A DNA stretch of 64,000 nt. It comes from Serpula lacrymans var. lacrymans S7.9 (Eukaryota; Basidiomycota; Agaricomycetes; Boletales; Serpulaceae). Position numbers and translations under genes: made by a program. Position 1 is the stretch's first letter. Each line of letters starts with the position of its first letter. Below, piece by piece: positions 53,139 to 64,000 of the stretch. The notes below the pieces were generated by a model that was not told where the DNA came from, made no database searches, and worked only from the letters and a program-made list of their open reading frames with translations. Location: positions 1,881,685 to 1,945,684 of the forward strand of contig NW_006763292.1 of the NCBI RefSeq assembly GCF_000218685.1, in the 5' to 3' direction.

Positions 53139-54780
53139 ATGGTTCTGCTCCCTTTCCTTGCTGTGTTACTTTTGACCACAAGTTTCGCATTTTCTTCTCC
53201 TACACAAGAACATTTAGACGCCCCTCAAAAACCCCAGTCCAAGTACTTCGATGTACAAGTACGTCGAAGCTCATTTTTGCCTACCTTTAGTTATGTAACC
53301 ATTTCGGTTGTTAGGCGCATCGCGGGGGAAGGGGAAATACAATGGAGAGCACACTTCCTAGCTTCGCATGGTACGTTCTTACGTTCGTTATCAAAGCAAC
53401 GTGCTAACACCCTAGCTTCCAGGGGACTCATAGATGGAGCAACCACGTTGGAACTAGATAATGGTATCACTCAAGTGAGTAGTCCAGGGTGTCATTTCGA
53501 AAAAGATTACCGACCATCGAATAGGATGGGGTGGTTGTCGTCTGGCATGACGAGAGTATATTACCAGAGAAGTGTTCTGATACAGAACCTATCGTGAGGG
53601 ACTATATCATGTCAATCTTCGTCCATTAACTCACGTTCCATCAGTCTCCAGACGACCCCATGTTTCCATATGTGGGGAAGTATATTGCCAATCTGACTTT
53701 GGCCCAGTTGAAGACGCTTGATTGTGGCTCAAAGCGACAAATTAACTACCGTGAGCACAGAACTCTCGATCTCGAGGCGTCTCCCATCTAACAGGCACCC
53801 ATCTTCTCAACAGCCATGCAGCTTACATACCCTGGTGCCCAGATATCGACGCTACAAGAGGTGTTCGACTTTGTGGAATGCGCCGACCCATCGCATCAAA
53901 TGCTATGGAATATAGAATCCAAGATCGACGCTCGCTATCCCAATCGCACGTTGGGGGTTCGAGAATTCGTACAAAAGCAGCATGATATATTTATATCTAG
54001 CCCGTATCTAAAGTCAATCACAGTGCGTACCTGAAAGTAAATCTTAAAGGAAGATAATAACTAGAGGGTCTAGTATCAGAGCTTTGACTGGAGAGCAATT
54101 GTGGCAATGAAGGTACTATACTCCCTCGCACACACACATGTTTACTTTTCCTCATGATATGTCAGTCACTTAATCCAGAAATCACGACATCTGCCCTGAT
54201 TGACGAGTAAGTAGTATTAAAATTTGCTGTTACCCCTCGCTAACAATATATTCACAGTGAGACTAGCGCAGCCTCACCTGGGTCTGCATCTCCGTGGCTT
54301 GCGGGCCTTCGGCTGGACGACTTTCCAGGATCTTCGCCTGATATTCGAATTGCGCAAGCAGCTCGTGCAATCGATGCAGACATTTTATCACCGTCCACAT
54401 CATTCTATATCACGCCCCCTGACCCAGCAGCAAAAGGGTCTACTCAATTTACAACGAAGGAGATGGTCGATGAAGCACACCGATTAGGCATGAAGGTCAA
54501 GCCGTGGACTGTGAGTTACGATCGTTTTATTTGCGGCGAAAATACGAATAAGAAATTATGTATAGGTAAATCGGCTTGATATTGTAGACCAGATAATAGA
54601 ATGGGAGGTAGATGGGATCATCACTGACTGTACGTACGCATCGTTTAGCTCGAAAATCAGCGACCGATATTTTTTGTAGATCCCAATGTCGTACGAAGAT
54701 GGGCTAAGCAACAGGGTTTGCGGGTAGCGCCCAAATTTCCAAAGCAGCGAATTTTTGCATGTCTAGAAAAGCATATGTAG
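53139..54780 (+). CDS. Glycerophosphodiester phosphodiesterase, secreted or vacuolar
   Basis: Hydrolyses glycerophosphodiesters (such as glycerophosphocholine) to glycerol-3-phosphate and an alcohol. Eleven predicted exons: 53139-53258, 53315-53370, 53423-53474, 53525-53593, 53645-53750, 53814-54022, 54080-54112, 54166-54206, 54258-54510, 54566-54629 and 54680-54780. They give 367 residues. A signal peptide (MVLLPFLAVLLLTTSFAFSS) precedes the TIM-barrel GDPD domain. Catalytic and metal-binding residues are visible: His42-Arg43 (AHRGGRGNTMEST), Glu69 and Asp71 (TTLELDNG), His84 (VVWHDESILPEKC). Later landmarks are YPGAQISTLQEVFDFVECAD, VKPWTVNRLDIVDQIIEWEV and DGIITDYPNVV. The layout resembles fungal secreted or vacuolar GDPDs rather than the large SPX-containing Gde1 type. 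Confidence 0.88.
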
Positions 54781-55048
54781 TGATCATCTCAATTGTAAAA
54801 CACCATGGATTTATTTGATAATTAATTAGAAGTGATAATAGCACACAACATAGACAACATTATCAACACGCTCGTCCTCTAAGTTTACTTGGGTCTCACT
54901 CGCGGCTTTGCATGCGGCGATGCAATGCGGAAGGGATCGGGTGCATGCGGACTTGAGTGTAGCAATTGAACTCCGCCTGCAGCAAAATCATCAGTTGCCG
55001 TCGTTGTCGCAAGTATCGTTGGCAGAGCATACATACCTCCTCATCGCC

Positions 55049-56133
55049 ATGGCCTCCTTTCAAGCCGTGAAAAAAGCGGTCAACTTACCGCCCACTGTGC
55101 GCACGCTCCCCAGCGGAATTCCCAGCGCACCACGACTCAATCTCGCTGCGCGAGCTCCTGCGTCCGGACACCATGACCACGGCCATGGCGCGTCTGGTCC
55201 TCGCGCAGACGTCCCCACTCGTTTCACCGGTGTATCGAGGAATTCAGCAACTGGTCTCGTCTCCAAGACTTTCGTTGTTGGTGAGTTGGCGCTTTTTACT
55301 TACCTTTGCTCGCCATCTACTGTATGAGTGCTAACGCCGACCGAACTGGCTTCAATCGAAAAAAAAAGCACCTACCACCACCATCTTCTCGCCTCGTCTT
55401 ATCCATAGTTCTGCAGTAGCGAAGGACGCACCTGAAGTCCCCGACTTCACGCCTTACCAGGCCCAGTCTGATTCCACCAACCGCGCGCTCTCCTACTTCA
55501 TGGTCGGCTCGCTCGGTGTCCTCTCCGCCTCCGTCGCAAAATCGACTGTGACGGGTTTCCTCGAGACGATGTCGGCCTCTGCTGACGTGTTGGCGCTCGC
55601 CAAGGCCGAAGTCGAGCTGGGTGGCATTCCCGAGGGCAAGAACGTCATCATCAAATGGCGCGGCAAGCCCGTTTTCATCAGGCACAGGACGTCCGACGAG
55701 ATTCAGGAGGCGAAGACGGCGGATTGGAAGAAGTTGAGGGACCCACAGAGTGATGAGGACAGAGTGAAGCGACCGGAGTGGTTGGTGATGTTGGGCGTGT
55801 GCACGCATTTGGGTTGTGTACCAATCGGAGAAGCTGGTGACTATGGAGGATGGTGAGTATCATGACGCTTTTGCTGGTGTCGGTTCTCATTAGAGTGGTG
55901 CAGGTTCTGCCCATGTCACGGTTCACATTATGATATATGTAAGTCAGTCGAACTTTTTCAGCTGTACGTCTAATGACATTCCCTTTTAGCTGGACGTGCT
56001 CGCAAGGGTCCTGCTCCAGTAAGTCTGGATTATGATAGGAACGGATCATCTCCTCATCTTTTCTTTTCAGTTGAACCTCGAAGTCCCACCTTATGACTTC
56101 AATGACGCAGAAGGCAAACTCGTAATTGGATAG
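55049..56133 (+). CDS. RIP1: Rieske iron-sulfur protein of mitochondrial complex III
   Basis: Subunit of ubiquinol-cytochrome c reductase carrying the 2Fe-2S cluster that takes an electron from ubiquinol. Exons 55049-55280, 55369-55852, 55904-55938, 55990-56018 and 56071-56133 give 280 residues. The N-terminus is a basic mitochondrial presequence with an unusual His/Gly stretch (SGHHDHGHGASGPR). The membrane helix region (RALSYFMVGSLGVLSASVAK) is followed by the hinge, then the cluster motifs CTHLGC (Cys222, His224, Cys227) and CPCHGSH (Cys241, Cys243, His244). GRARKGPAPLNLEVPPYDF closes the fold. All four cluster ligands and both disulfide cysteines are present. The intron splitting Trp239 separates the two motifs. 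Confidence 0.95.
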
Positions 56134-56593
56134 TCAACTCGGCGATATCTTAATTGTCTCTGTAATTGGCCCCTAGACACCAACAATGGAAATATTTTAT
56201 TGTGGCTAAATGCGAGCTTCCTCGTGCTTTTTTTAAAAAAATATGTGCAGTGCTGGAGTCATTATGAGCTCGCATTAAATGCTAAAAGTACATACATGTA
56301 CATGTTGAGGGTAGAAATGTGTAGTACTGAAACCTAAGATATGATAGATAGCTAGTCCCGCCAGATGCCTAGCATATGTGCGTGACAAACAGGAGAAACC
56401 ACTCTCCGAGTCATGGACCTGAGTTTGTTATCGTACACAAGACCGTCAGATGGCTGCATGTCGAATAATAGGGGTAGATATGTCTGGTATGAGGTGAGTA
56501 GGGTACATATATCACAAAGATACGATATACATTGAGAAGGTTGGTATCACTTGATGAGATAGGAAGCATCAGATTGATTGCAGATTAGATCGA
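56134..56593. other. Convergent intergenic region
   Basis: 3' ends of RIP1 and the downstream kinase (minus strand). No gene seen. Confidence 0.4.
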
Positions 56594-58862
56594 TTAGAAG
56601 GGACGCGGAGAAGCGGATGATGATCCTCTTCTGCCCAGCATACGAGCGAAGCCATTTGACTTTTTGTCTTCTTCTGCAGTCACACTGGGCCGTCTGAGCT
56701 TCTGCCAAAAACTGGATGGTGCGCTAGGCAGGGGCGAGGAAGGCGAAGCAGATATACGGCTGTGACTAGGGGGAGTCGAAGGAGAATTGGACTTTTTGCG
56801 CAGGAGGAACGTGGACGAGCGTTTGGCGATAGGTATTGGAGCAGAATGCGGGGTAGAAGCTTCTGTCACGTTTTGATTCGGCGCGGTTGGCCCAGAATGG
56901 CTCGAGTCGGAGCCGGAAGAAGTCGACTCTGGGGGAGGAAAGGAGCGACCGGACCGAGATCCAGCCGAGCCCACTGAAGAGCTGACGGAAGAAGACAAAG
57001 AAGAAGGAAGGGAAGGCGGGGTGGGCCGATCCTCTTCGGTCTTCTCCTCAGCCACTGGCTCGATGGCTTGGATTGCATGCGTGGACACTGCCAGTGGAGA
57101 ATCAGGGTGCGCGATAACGGGTAGGGTGTTGTCGTTGCGGTTCCTATTCCGCCTACCGCCAAATTTGGGCCCCCTTTGCTGATCCGCCTCTCGGTGTGCA
57201 TCGGCACTGGTGTTGATGCTATCGAATTCAAAGATCTCTTCAATTGGGCTTTCAGAAACGTGGTTTCCACTCGCAGAAGAAAGACTGCGCCCGAAGTGTG
57301 GTTTTATGGGGCTAAGTGGTAGGCCAACGACAGATCCTGCAGGGGAACCGACGTGTGTCATGTTGAAGTCCCATGAATCCATCGTGCCGTGTGTCATCAT
57401 GCTGGGCTGACAGCGCCGACGCTCTTGACGCTGTGCCAGAGGTGGAAGGCCATCGAGTATGGCGCCAACCAGGTAAGACTTTTTCTTAGCGGACTTGAAG
57501 AAGGGTGACTGTAACAATTGAGAGGCTGTTGGACTTTGACTATGTCAGCGCACCGCAGCAAAGATGAGATAAGAGGTTGGTCACCGTTTTGAGGGATCTT
57601 TTACGAGACAGCTATCTACTACATCTTTGAACGCCCTAGAATATTTGTAAAAGCCGCCGTCTCGGTCGAGCATAGGAGGCGCCCCCTGCACCCTGTTAAA
57701 CAATGATGCTGAGAAATTTCAACATGAGGCACGGGCAAAAACACGCACGTGTGAAGTAAAACTGCATGCGGACTGTCTCTGAACCCGGGTGGGCGACCTT
57801 GGGTCAATTCAAGGGCAGTGATAGCGAATGACCATACGTCAGCGCTCGAGTCGTACTGTTTTCCCTGAATAAGCTCAGGGGCCATCCAGCACGGCTTCAA
57901 TAAGATAGAATGAGTAAGAAAGATATAACGTAAGCCGTCGGTGTCACTTACGGTGCCAACGAATGACTTGCGTTTTCCCATTTTGGGACGCGATAGAGGA
58001 AGCGTCTTGGAAGCAGAAGTAGGGTCGAAATTGAAGCGATTGCTCATGGGATTGGCGTGCTTATGCGAGCTGTCGCCCTCCTCTACGAGAGAAGCTGCTA
58101 CCCCCAAATCACCCAAGAGGACCGTCCCGTCATCGTCAATCAGAAGGTTGGCAGCCTTTACGTCACGATGGATAAAGCCGTTGACATGCAAGTAGCTTTT
58201 AATAGCGAGAGTGGAGAAACGAGAAACGGTTAGATCGTTACGGCAAAAGAAGCGGTTACTGCTCCACTCACTTTAAACCCTCAAGTGCCTGCTTGAGTAC
58301 AGACTTGACGACCTCTTCTTCCATGCCACCGGGCCAGCCGTAATGCATCACGTCGGCTGCGCTGCCCTTGCTCATGAGACGTGTTGCGATGTATAATTTG
58401 TGGCCGTCTATCCATGTTCCACGTACACGGAGAACATTGGGGTGTTTGGAGAGAGACATGAGCTGTGTTTCGCGGCGCAAAAGAGAGAGAGAATGGGGAG
58501 GGAGGGAGTCGAGATCGAGCACCTTCAAGGCGCACGGTATGGGGGGCCCCGGTGATGGTGGGGTATAGACAGCAGAATAGACTATAGATGAAGCGCCATA
58601 GCCAATAGGGGAACCGATTGAGTAGTCTGATGAACGGTCACTGGGAAGAGATGAACGAAGGAGAGAAGTGTGAGTGTTGTGGTGCGTACCTGTATAGCTG
58701 CCACTCGTCGTTGACGGCCCCTATGAACTTCTTGTGGAGGTTTGCAGCCATTTCTGTGGATGTGCTGCTGGGAACCAGGTGTACAGCCAGGACGGAGCCA
58801 GGTTTTATATGAGACCAAGCAGACCTGCGGTGGGACTGAGCTTTGGCTTCGCTGCTGTCCAT
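56594..58862 (-). CDS. STE20-family protein kinase, Fray/OSR1-like
   Basis: Serine/threonine kinase. Six predicted exons (58862-58690, 58640-58272, 58195-57952, 57894-57749, 57692-57585, 57539-56594) give 661 residues. The kinase domain spans about 64-360: glycine loop IGSPIGYGASSIVYSAVY (Gly71, Gly73), Lys97 (CALK), catalytic loop FIHRDVKAANLL (Asp192), metal motif GDLG (Asp210, Leu for Phe), activation loop end FVGTPCWMAPE, and DSCLVKDPSKRP. The HRDVKAAN and GTPCWMAPE pattern and the ATxL-type helix place it near the Fray/SPAK group of STE20 kinases. The long Ser/Pro-rich tail is probably disordered; no PF2 domain was recognised. It lies head-to-head with the SRPK gene, 220 bp apart. Confidence 0.86.
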
Positions 58863-59082
58863 TCATTACGATCAGATCTTATGTAAGATCAATATGAGCA
58901 CCAATGTGGCTTATCTAGGGTGCACGTGTGCCTGTCACATTTCAATAGCGTGCAGTCACGCATGGTCACGCCGAGCTCGCTTGCCCGCTTGCCCGTCCCG
59001 AACGCCTCCTTCCCCTTTCTTGCTTGCTTTCCTCCGCTGCGCCCTCTTGCTGACTTGCCGCCTTTCCTTTTCGTCCTGTTAC
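58863..59082. promoter_or_regulatory. Bidirectional promoter between two kinase genes
   Basis: Only 220 bp separate the two start codons. The plus strand is pyrimidine-rich (CTTGCCCGCTTGCCCG, CCTTCCCC), common in fungal promoters without a clear TATA box. CGTGTGCC and CATGGTCACG are possible factor sites, but none can be assigned. Confidence 0.5.
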
Positions 59083-61101
59083 ATGGCACCAAAGGAAAAA
59101 TGCGCTAAATACCAGTACGTTGTCACTTCTTCGGGACCTCAAATAGTCCCTGTACCAGACCAGGAATCGAAGGAAGAGGAATCGCCTGCTGATTATAATG
59201 CTGGCGGTTACCTGCCTATCAAGATCAACGATTCCTTCAAACATGCCCGTTACACTGTAGTCCGCAAACTTGGGTTCGTCTCTCTTTTTTACCCCCTCCT
59301 TCATTACCGGAACTGATCATCCCGCTAGTTGGGGTCATTTTTCGACAGTATGGCTCGTCAAGGATGCGCAGTATGTCTCTTCCGCCTTTCATAGACCCCT
59401 CTTGTAGTAATCGTTCCACACAGTCAACGCCGTCATTCAGCTTTGAAGGTCGTTAAATCCGCAGGTCGCTATTCCGAAACTGCCCGAGACGAGATAAAGC
59501 TGCTTTCTCAAGTCGCTGCCGCCAATCCCCTACACCCTGGCCGCTCGCACATCGTCTCCTTCTTCGACTCATTTGATCACCCCGCTCCGAATGACCTGCA
59601 TGTATGCATAGTGTTTGAACCGCTTGGCGAGAACCTTCTTGCTCTTATCGAGCGCAACAAGAAGAAAGGCGTTCCTCCACCATTCGTAAAGATTATCTCT
59701 AAGCAGATTTTACTAGGCTTACAGTATTTGCACGACGAATGCGACTTGGTTCATACAGATATCAAACCTGAGAATATATGTTAGTGCTCCCGTTAATCTG
59801 TCGACTTCTCCAGTGCTCACCCTGTATCCCTGCAGTAATTTCAATACCGGATATTGAATCCCACATTAATACAGAACTTTCTCTGTCTTCCTCTCCCACG
59901 TCCCGTCGTGTCGATGTCCCGATGCCCACCAAATCGCGATCCGGCATTTCGATCCCACAGCGTCGCATTATTGGCCGTGAACGCCATGTTCAGATATTTG
60001 ATTCGCAACCACTATCAAGCCCTTCGTCTAGGAGTGGTAGCATCAGTGCAAGCGCAAGTCGTCACAATTTGAAGATGTCCGTGCCGAGTATCATCTCGCT
60101 TGGCCAATCCTTTACCAGTTGTAGCGCCAATCAGCCATCAGAACCATTGAGTCCTTCAATATTGTCGTCCTCTTCCAGCCTAGTCAGCACGCCACCGACA
60201 TCTGTTGGTAATTCCGATAATGCTATATTGACTAAAATGGCAACAATGACCATGTTAAGCCCTGCTGTGAAGACTGATGATCAATCAAATGAACAGCCTG
60301 TCCAGCCCCAAAGTCATTCGCCGATAGTGCTATCGTCGCAGGTGTCGCATGATTTCACCATTGCTGCCGGTAAACCCTCGCTGCTCACCCAGACCGCACC
60401 ACATAATGAACGACCGTCCTCTCCTGAGTCGCGAGGCCTGTCATCCCCTAGCTCTTCATCCCCGTCTACCACACCTAATGCGAATCCTACCTCCACACAC
60501 TTGCCCATAACCGTAAAGATCGCTGATCTTGGTAACGCAACTCCCTCGAGGAAACACTACACAGAGGATATCCAAACGCGGCAGTACAGAGCTCCTGAAG
60601 CCATACTCGGACGTAAAGACTGGGGAACGCGCGTCGATATATGGAGCGTGGCATGCCTCATATTTGAGCTGCTCACTGCCGAGTACCTGTTTGATCCACA
60701 TGGACAAGGTGAACTTTTCACTAAGGACGACGACCATATGGCGCAGATTATGGAGTTGATGGGCGACTTTCCGATGGAGGCCAAGATGGATGGGAAGTAT
60801 AGCAGAGAGTTGTTTGACCATTCGGGTCAGTATGGATCGCTCTTTGATACCATGTTGCTACTAAAGCTGATTGCTCGTTGTAGGGTCACTTCGGTACATC
60901 AAGACCCTGAAACCGTGGCCGCTCAATCGAGTCATGACTGAGAAGTATTTGTTTTCTTCTGCCGAATCTGCAGAGCTGTGCGCGTTTTTGGAGCCAATGC
61001 TCGCCGTTGATCAACGGGACAGAAAGGAGGCTCGAGACGTCGTAGGGCATCCGTGGCTGGAGGTGAAAGACGAAGAATGGGTGGGTTTAGAAGACTGGTG
61101 A
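59083..61101 (+). CDS. SR-protein kinase (SRPK/Dsk1/Sky1-like)
   Basis: Kinase that phosphorylates Arg/Ser repeats of splicing and mRNA-export factors. Exons 59083-59273, 59329-59370, 59424-59779, 59836-60825 and 60884-61101 give 598 residues. N-terminal ADYNAGGYLPIKINDSFKHA is the SRPK signature, followed by WGHFSTVWLVKD and Lys86 (ALKVVKSA). Catalytic loop LVHTDIKPENIL (Asp190) is followed by a Ser/Pro-rich insert of about 220 residues. The domain then resumes with KIADLGNA (Asp427), TRQYRAPE, GTRVDIWSVACLIFELLT and HPWL. A kinase domain split by a long spacer is the hallmark of this family. Introns interrupt the glycine loop and the ENIL motif. Confidence 0.92.
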
Positions 61102-61670
61102 GCCAGCTATCGCACGACCCCCAGTACAAGCCTCGAGGTCCTACGTCATAGGACGTGGCAATGCTCTTTCTTTTAATGCTTTATGCTTTATCTTATCTTA
61201 TTCTATTTCTATTCCTGCCTTTTTCTTTCTTCCGGGCTCACTGTTTCTCACACTGGATTGACTGCACACTAGAGGTATATATGGTGAATAGAGGTTCCAT
61301 CTTCATTCTTCCGACTCTTTGCTCTTCCTGGTCTTTTTTGGCATTACGAGGTGATTATACGGGTACTTCAGCTGTCTGTTTCCCTTCTACTGCCAAGCTT
61401 TTTGTTTTTATTATTATTGTTTCACCACATATACCCCGCATGACTGTGACGACGTTACTCTTTGCTTGTGAGCAGGCTTTCTGTGTCTCCCCTGTTCTGC
61501 TATTCCCGTCTGTACAAGTAGGCCATGATTGTACGACCTTTATACATATGATTCCACTTTGAACTTGCTGAGCCGGTCCGACTTCAATCAAAACCGGTCA
61601 AACTTGCCAATCTCCTCCCCCCTTGATTAGGCTACGAGACTGCAACCATACAACTCCCCTACTCGAACAT
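61102..61670. other. Intergenic region
   Basis: T-rich sequence, 3' region of the SRPK gene and upstream region of the next small gene. A plus frame at 61155-61562 is hydrophobic low complexity and not convincing. Confidence 0.4.
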
Positions 61671-62174
61671 ATGGCTGATAGCGCTAAAGATGCAGTGTCG
61701 CAAGCTGGAGCTGCCTTCAGGGAGGTGAGTTGCGGTTGTGGTTCTTGCAGTGTTATTTGATGTCGCTAGTCCTGATCCCACCTTGCGACGTTTTTAGGAC
61801 GGAAAATTCGGGTCTGTGTTTGGGAGGGACTGCACAGAAGGTTGACCTTGCCTTCCCCTTTCTGGTACTGGGCGGCTCGATTGTAGAGTTCACGACGGAT
61901 GGATTAATGGGAGGTTTGTGGGATACGTTAATGAGCAGCAATCGAAGCTCACCTTTCCTTCTTCGCCATGTGACTCGCGGTAGGCACGGCACAGATTGCA
62001 GGCGCAAAAATCAGTGAATGTGAGCAGGATTATTCTATGCACGGTGGTGATATTGGCGCGTGATGGACTGACAGTCACTCCTTTTCTTTTCCGCTGTCGG
62101 TGGCAGCTGCTAATACAAAACAGAACCCTCAGAGTGGGTCAACAGATAGATCGACTAGACCTGCAGATCGTTGA
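61671..62174 (+). CDS. Small 75-residue protein in five exons
   Basis: Predicted exons 61671-61724, 61798-61840, 61887-61913, 61984-62019 and 62107-62174 (228 nt, phases close exactly). The product starts MADSAKDAVSQAGAAFREDG. It contains DGKFGSVF and TDGLMGGTAQIAGAK, repeats of a DGxxG(S/G) type seen in small uncharacterised fungal proteins that I recall as conserved. No signal peptide or membrane segment; the C-terminus is polar. Function unknown. The exon chain is inferred from splice sites and family resemblance, so individual exons (27 and 36 nt) may be wrong. Confidence 0.45.
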
Positions 62175-62356
62175 TTCTTGTATCGTGCGGTAGTTATTTG
62201 ATGCATAAGAACATGACATTCAAATTATAGCATATTTCACCATACACACAAAATCTCAGCGCTTCACCGCGTACTTGTAAGGCCCTCACTACTATTGCTT
62301 AAATCGTGTATTTTTTGAGGGAGAATGGAGGCTCCCGCCGCTGGGTAAGCCCAAAA

Positions 62357-62372
62357 GGGGGGGGGGGGGGGG
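62357..62372 (+). repeat. 16-base G run
   Basis: Homopolymer G16 just downstream of the following minus-strand gene's stop. It is prone to length error in sequencing and may form a G-quadruplex-like structure. Confidence 0.85.
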
Positions 62373-62396
62373 AAGACACGATAGACAGATAGCATA

Positions 62397-63950
62397 TTAC
62401 ACATATGTCATAGTACTCGGCACTGCTTCCATCGCGGGATCAGTTGGCACTTGCACAGGAAGATGAAGTGCCCCCTCAACCTGTTTACCCGGCACTTTGA
62501 TCCTAGCCCAATATCTAGGAACAATATCACCGACGCGTACTTGGACGTCGATGTCTCCTTTTTTAGCTGCAAATACTGCACAATACACTCTTTGTGCAAT
62601 GACCTTCTCCAGACGACACTGTCTGACATGGGGGAGATGCATAACAGCGAGTGATGCACCGCGACATGATCGCGACACATGCCCAAGGCTGACCAGATCA
62701 TCTACATCCATGAGGAGAGCAATTTTTTGCCAAATCTCTGTAGGAAGATAGCCAACTTGAGTGGTATTGATACAATCATTCTGCGACGATAGCGGTACAG
62801 GAAGGCTGTTGTCATCCTTCCGTATGTCCTGAGGGGATGTCTCATCAAGGTTAAGAAATGGACAGGCTCTGAGGTATCTTTGCATGATGTCAGGATCAGG
62901 CCGATGAGCGAGTCGGACAAGGGCTGTGATGCCCTCTGTTGAAGGTGACGTCGCAAAGAATGATAGCAAGAACTGCAAGGCAGGCGTGTGGGTGAAAGAC
63001 CCTCCTGCAAGTCTATTGATGCGCACGATAACACAATGATAGATGGAAAAAGCGACACCGAAAACGACAGCGTCTTTGTTTGGGCATTTCATCACTTCAT
63101 CGACCAATCGCACAACAGATCCCTGCAGATTTTTCTCGTCGTCGAGATGTGTTGTGATATGAACGCATGTGTCTCGGCGAACCCATACAAGTTCTGTTAC
63201 GGAGAGACGGTCAGAGGGATCGGGCTCTCGACCAAGCGCGTAAGTGTTAAATGGGAGATTAGCCACCAAGCATGCAATTGACCAGTAGTATGGCTCGATC
63301 TCTCTGTGGTCCGCAAAACTCTCAAATTCTTTGAAGGCGACGGACAATGCCTGATTAGTGATGCATTGACCGATCAGCACTTCGATCAGCCCAACACGAA
63401 CTGATTCATTGTCTGTGAGATGGTCGTGGAGGGATAACATGGTGCCCATCGATACAGCTGTATCACCACTGGAGAGATCGTGATAACGTGCGAGAACGCT
63501 CTCGTCAACCGCAGGAGGTGGGACCTTCCAGTTATACTGAAATTTAGCAGGGCATTCAACACTACAAGCTTGAGCTTTGTAGCTATCCTCACTAATTACG
63601 GCCACGAACGTATATGGGTCAGGGAGGTTGTCGAGGAGGAAGAATGGCTGACCATTGACGTGAAACGTGTTTCTGTCGAGGTCAATGATATAGATCCAAT
63701 CGATGGTAAAGTCGTCGTGTGGTGGAACACGAGTGACACTGAAGTCCGAGTTGGGCCCATCCGGAAAACATTGCTCGTCCTCGCATTTATTTAATGCAGC
63801 GTCAAGCTGTTCTTGCAGCTGTTGAAGATTCCGAGGCTCGGCCTCTGCAAGCATCTGCTTGCCAAGTCCTTCTGGGTACGAATCATTACGATTATAATAC
63901 GAGAAATATCATTTCTTGTAGCGGTAGACTCGATATCCACGTGTCCCCAT
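62397..63950 (-). pseudogene. F-box protein with MGTRGY-type N-terminus and an early in-frame stop
   Basis: From ATG at 63950 the frame reads MGTRGYRVYRYKK, then TGA (63909-63911), then YFSYYNRNDSYPEGLGKQM and on without break to the stop at 62397. MGTRGY...RYK.RYF.YYN..DSYPEGLG is the start of a large basidiomycete family, so the TGA replaces an expected Arg (CGA). Restarting at 63854 would lose 32 residues and leave 485. The middle is alpha-helical without a known domain; residues about 380-415 (VGYLPTEIWQKIALLMDVDD, LVSLGHVSRSCR) are an F-box, unusually placed near the C-terminus. It may be a recent pseudogene, a sequencing error, or a gene with an unseen intron. Confidence 0.6.
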
Positions 63951-64000
63951 GATGAGTGCTGAGCTAGGACGATAGCTAGAACTTGAAGCTGCTGTTCAAG

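Noticed and set aside
61155..61562. 135-codon hydrophobic plus frame after the SRPK gene
   Set aside because: T-rich 3' region read as Phe/Leu-rich peptide; no plausible start context or family.
1..64000. A secondary-metabolite, toxin or defence gene cluster
   Set aside because: No PKS, NRPS, terpene synthase, toxin-antitoxin or bacterial-type defence genes were seen; the only defence-type genes are two broken NLR relics.

Overview
The window is nuclear DNA of a filamentous basidiomycete, most likely an Agaricomycete. The evidence is genes split by many short GT-AG introns (about 50-100 bp), tiny exons, proteins of fungal type (Mep ammonium transporter, NPL4, Rieske protein, SRPK and STE20 kinases) and a dense nest of fungal LTR retrotransposons. 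No bacterial operons, CRISPR arrays or viral genomes were seen. Exon structures given here were worked out by hand from splice signals and frame continuity. They add up to whole codons, but they are predictions.

Left arm (1-10.5 kb): a broken NB-ARC (NLR-type) gene, a Mep1-like ammonium transporter (+), a prenylcysteine-oxidase-like flavoprotein (-), a second small NLR relic, and an eight-exon F-box protein (+). Right arm (47.4-64 kb): NPL4 (-), a Cys3/Gcn4-type bZIP factor (+), a secreted glycerophosphodiester phosphodiesterase (+), the mitochondrial Rieske protein (+), a STE20/Fray-like kinase (-) head-to-head with an SRPK-like kinase (+), a 75-residue small protein (+), and an F-box protein with an early in-frame stop (-). 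These are ordinary, unrelated housekeeping and regulatory genes.

The middle (10.5-47.1 kb) is the unusual part. A 2.67-kb segment carrying an intron-containing tRNA-Gln and a CoA-pyrophosphatase-type Nudix gene occurs twice in direct orientation (10511-13182 and 44386-47056) with about nine visible differences. The two copies bracket a 31-kb nest of transposons. Layers I could separate by target-site duplications are: a DIRS/Ngaro-like retroelement, now in two pieces; Gypsy-1 (15410-26045, minus) inserted in it; a Copia element (15583-20892) and a solo LTR 'Z' inside Gypsy-1's 3' LTR; a PIF/Harbinger DNA transposon (27755-30673) inside the DIRS-like gag; Gypsy-2 (from 31192, plus) holding a second Z LTR; three copies of a 1.8-kb LTR-like repeat 'X' that carries a reading frame; and inside the last X, a solo Gypsy LTR and a nearly intact, very young Gypsy-3 chromovirus (37373-44231) with apparently identical LTRs.

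The main observations are: (1) swapped target-site duplications and a reading frame restored in silico show that 26046-31191 was inverted by recombination between two inverted Gypsy LTRs; (2) all three Gypsy elements look self-primed in the manner of Tf1, with a compensating base change between primer site and transcript start in Gypsy-1 versus Gypsy-2; (3) Gypsy-3 joins gag and pol through a textbook -1 frameshift site with a downstream stem-loop; (4) most disabling changes in the nest are C-to-T or G-to-A transitions.
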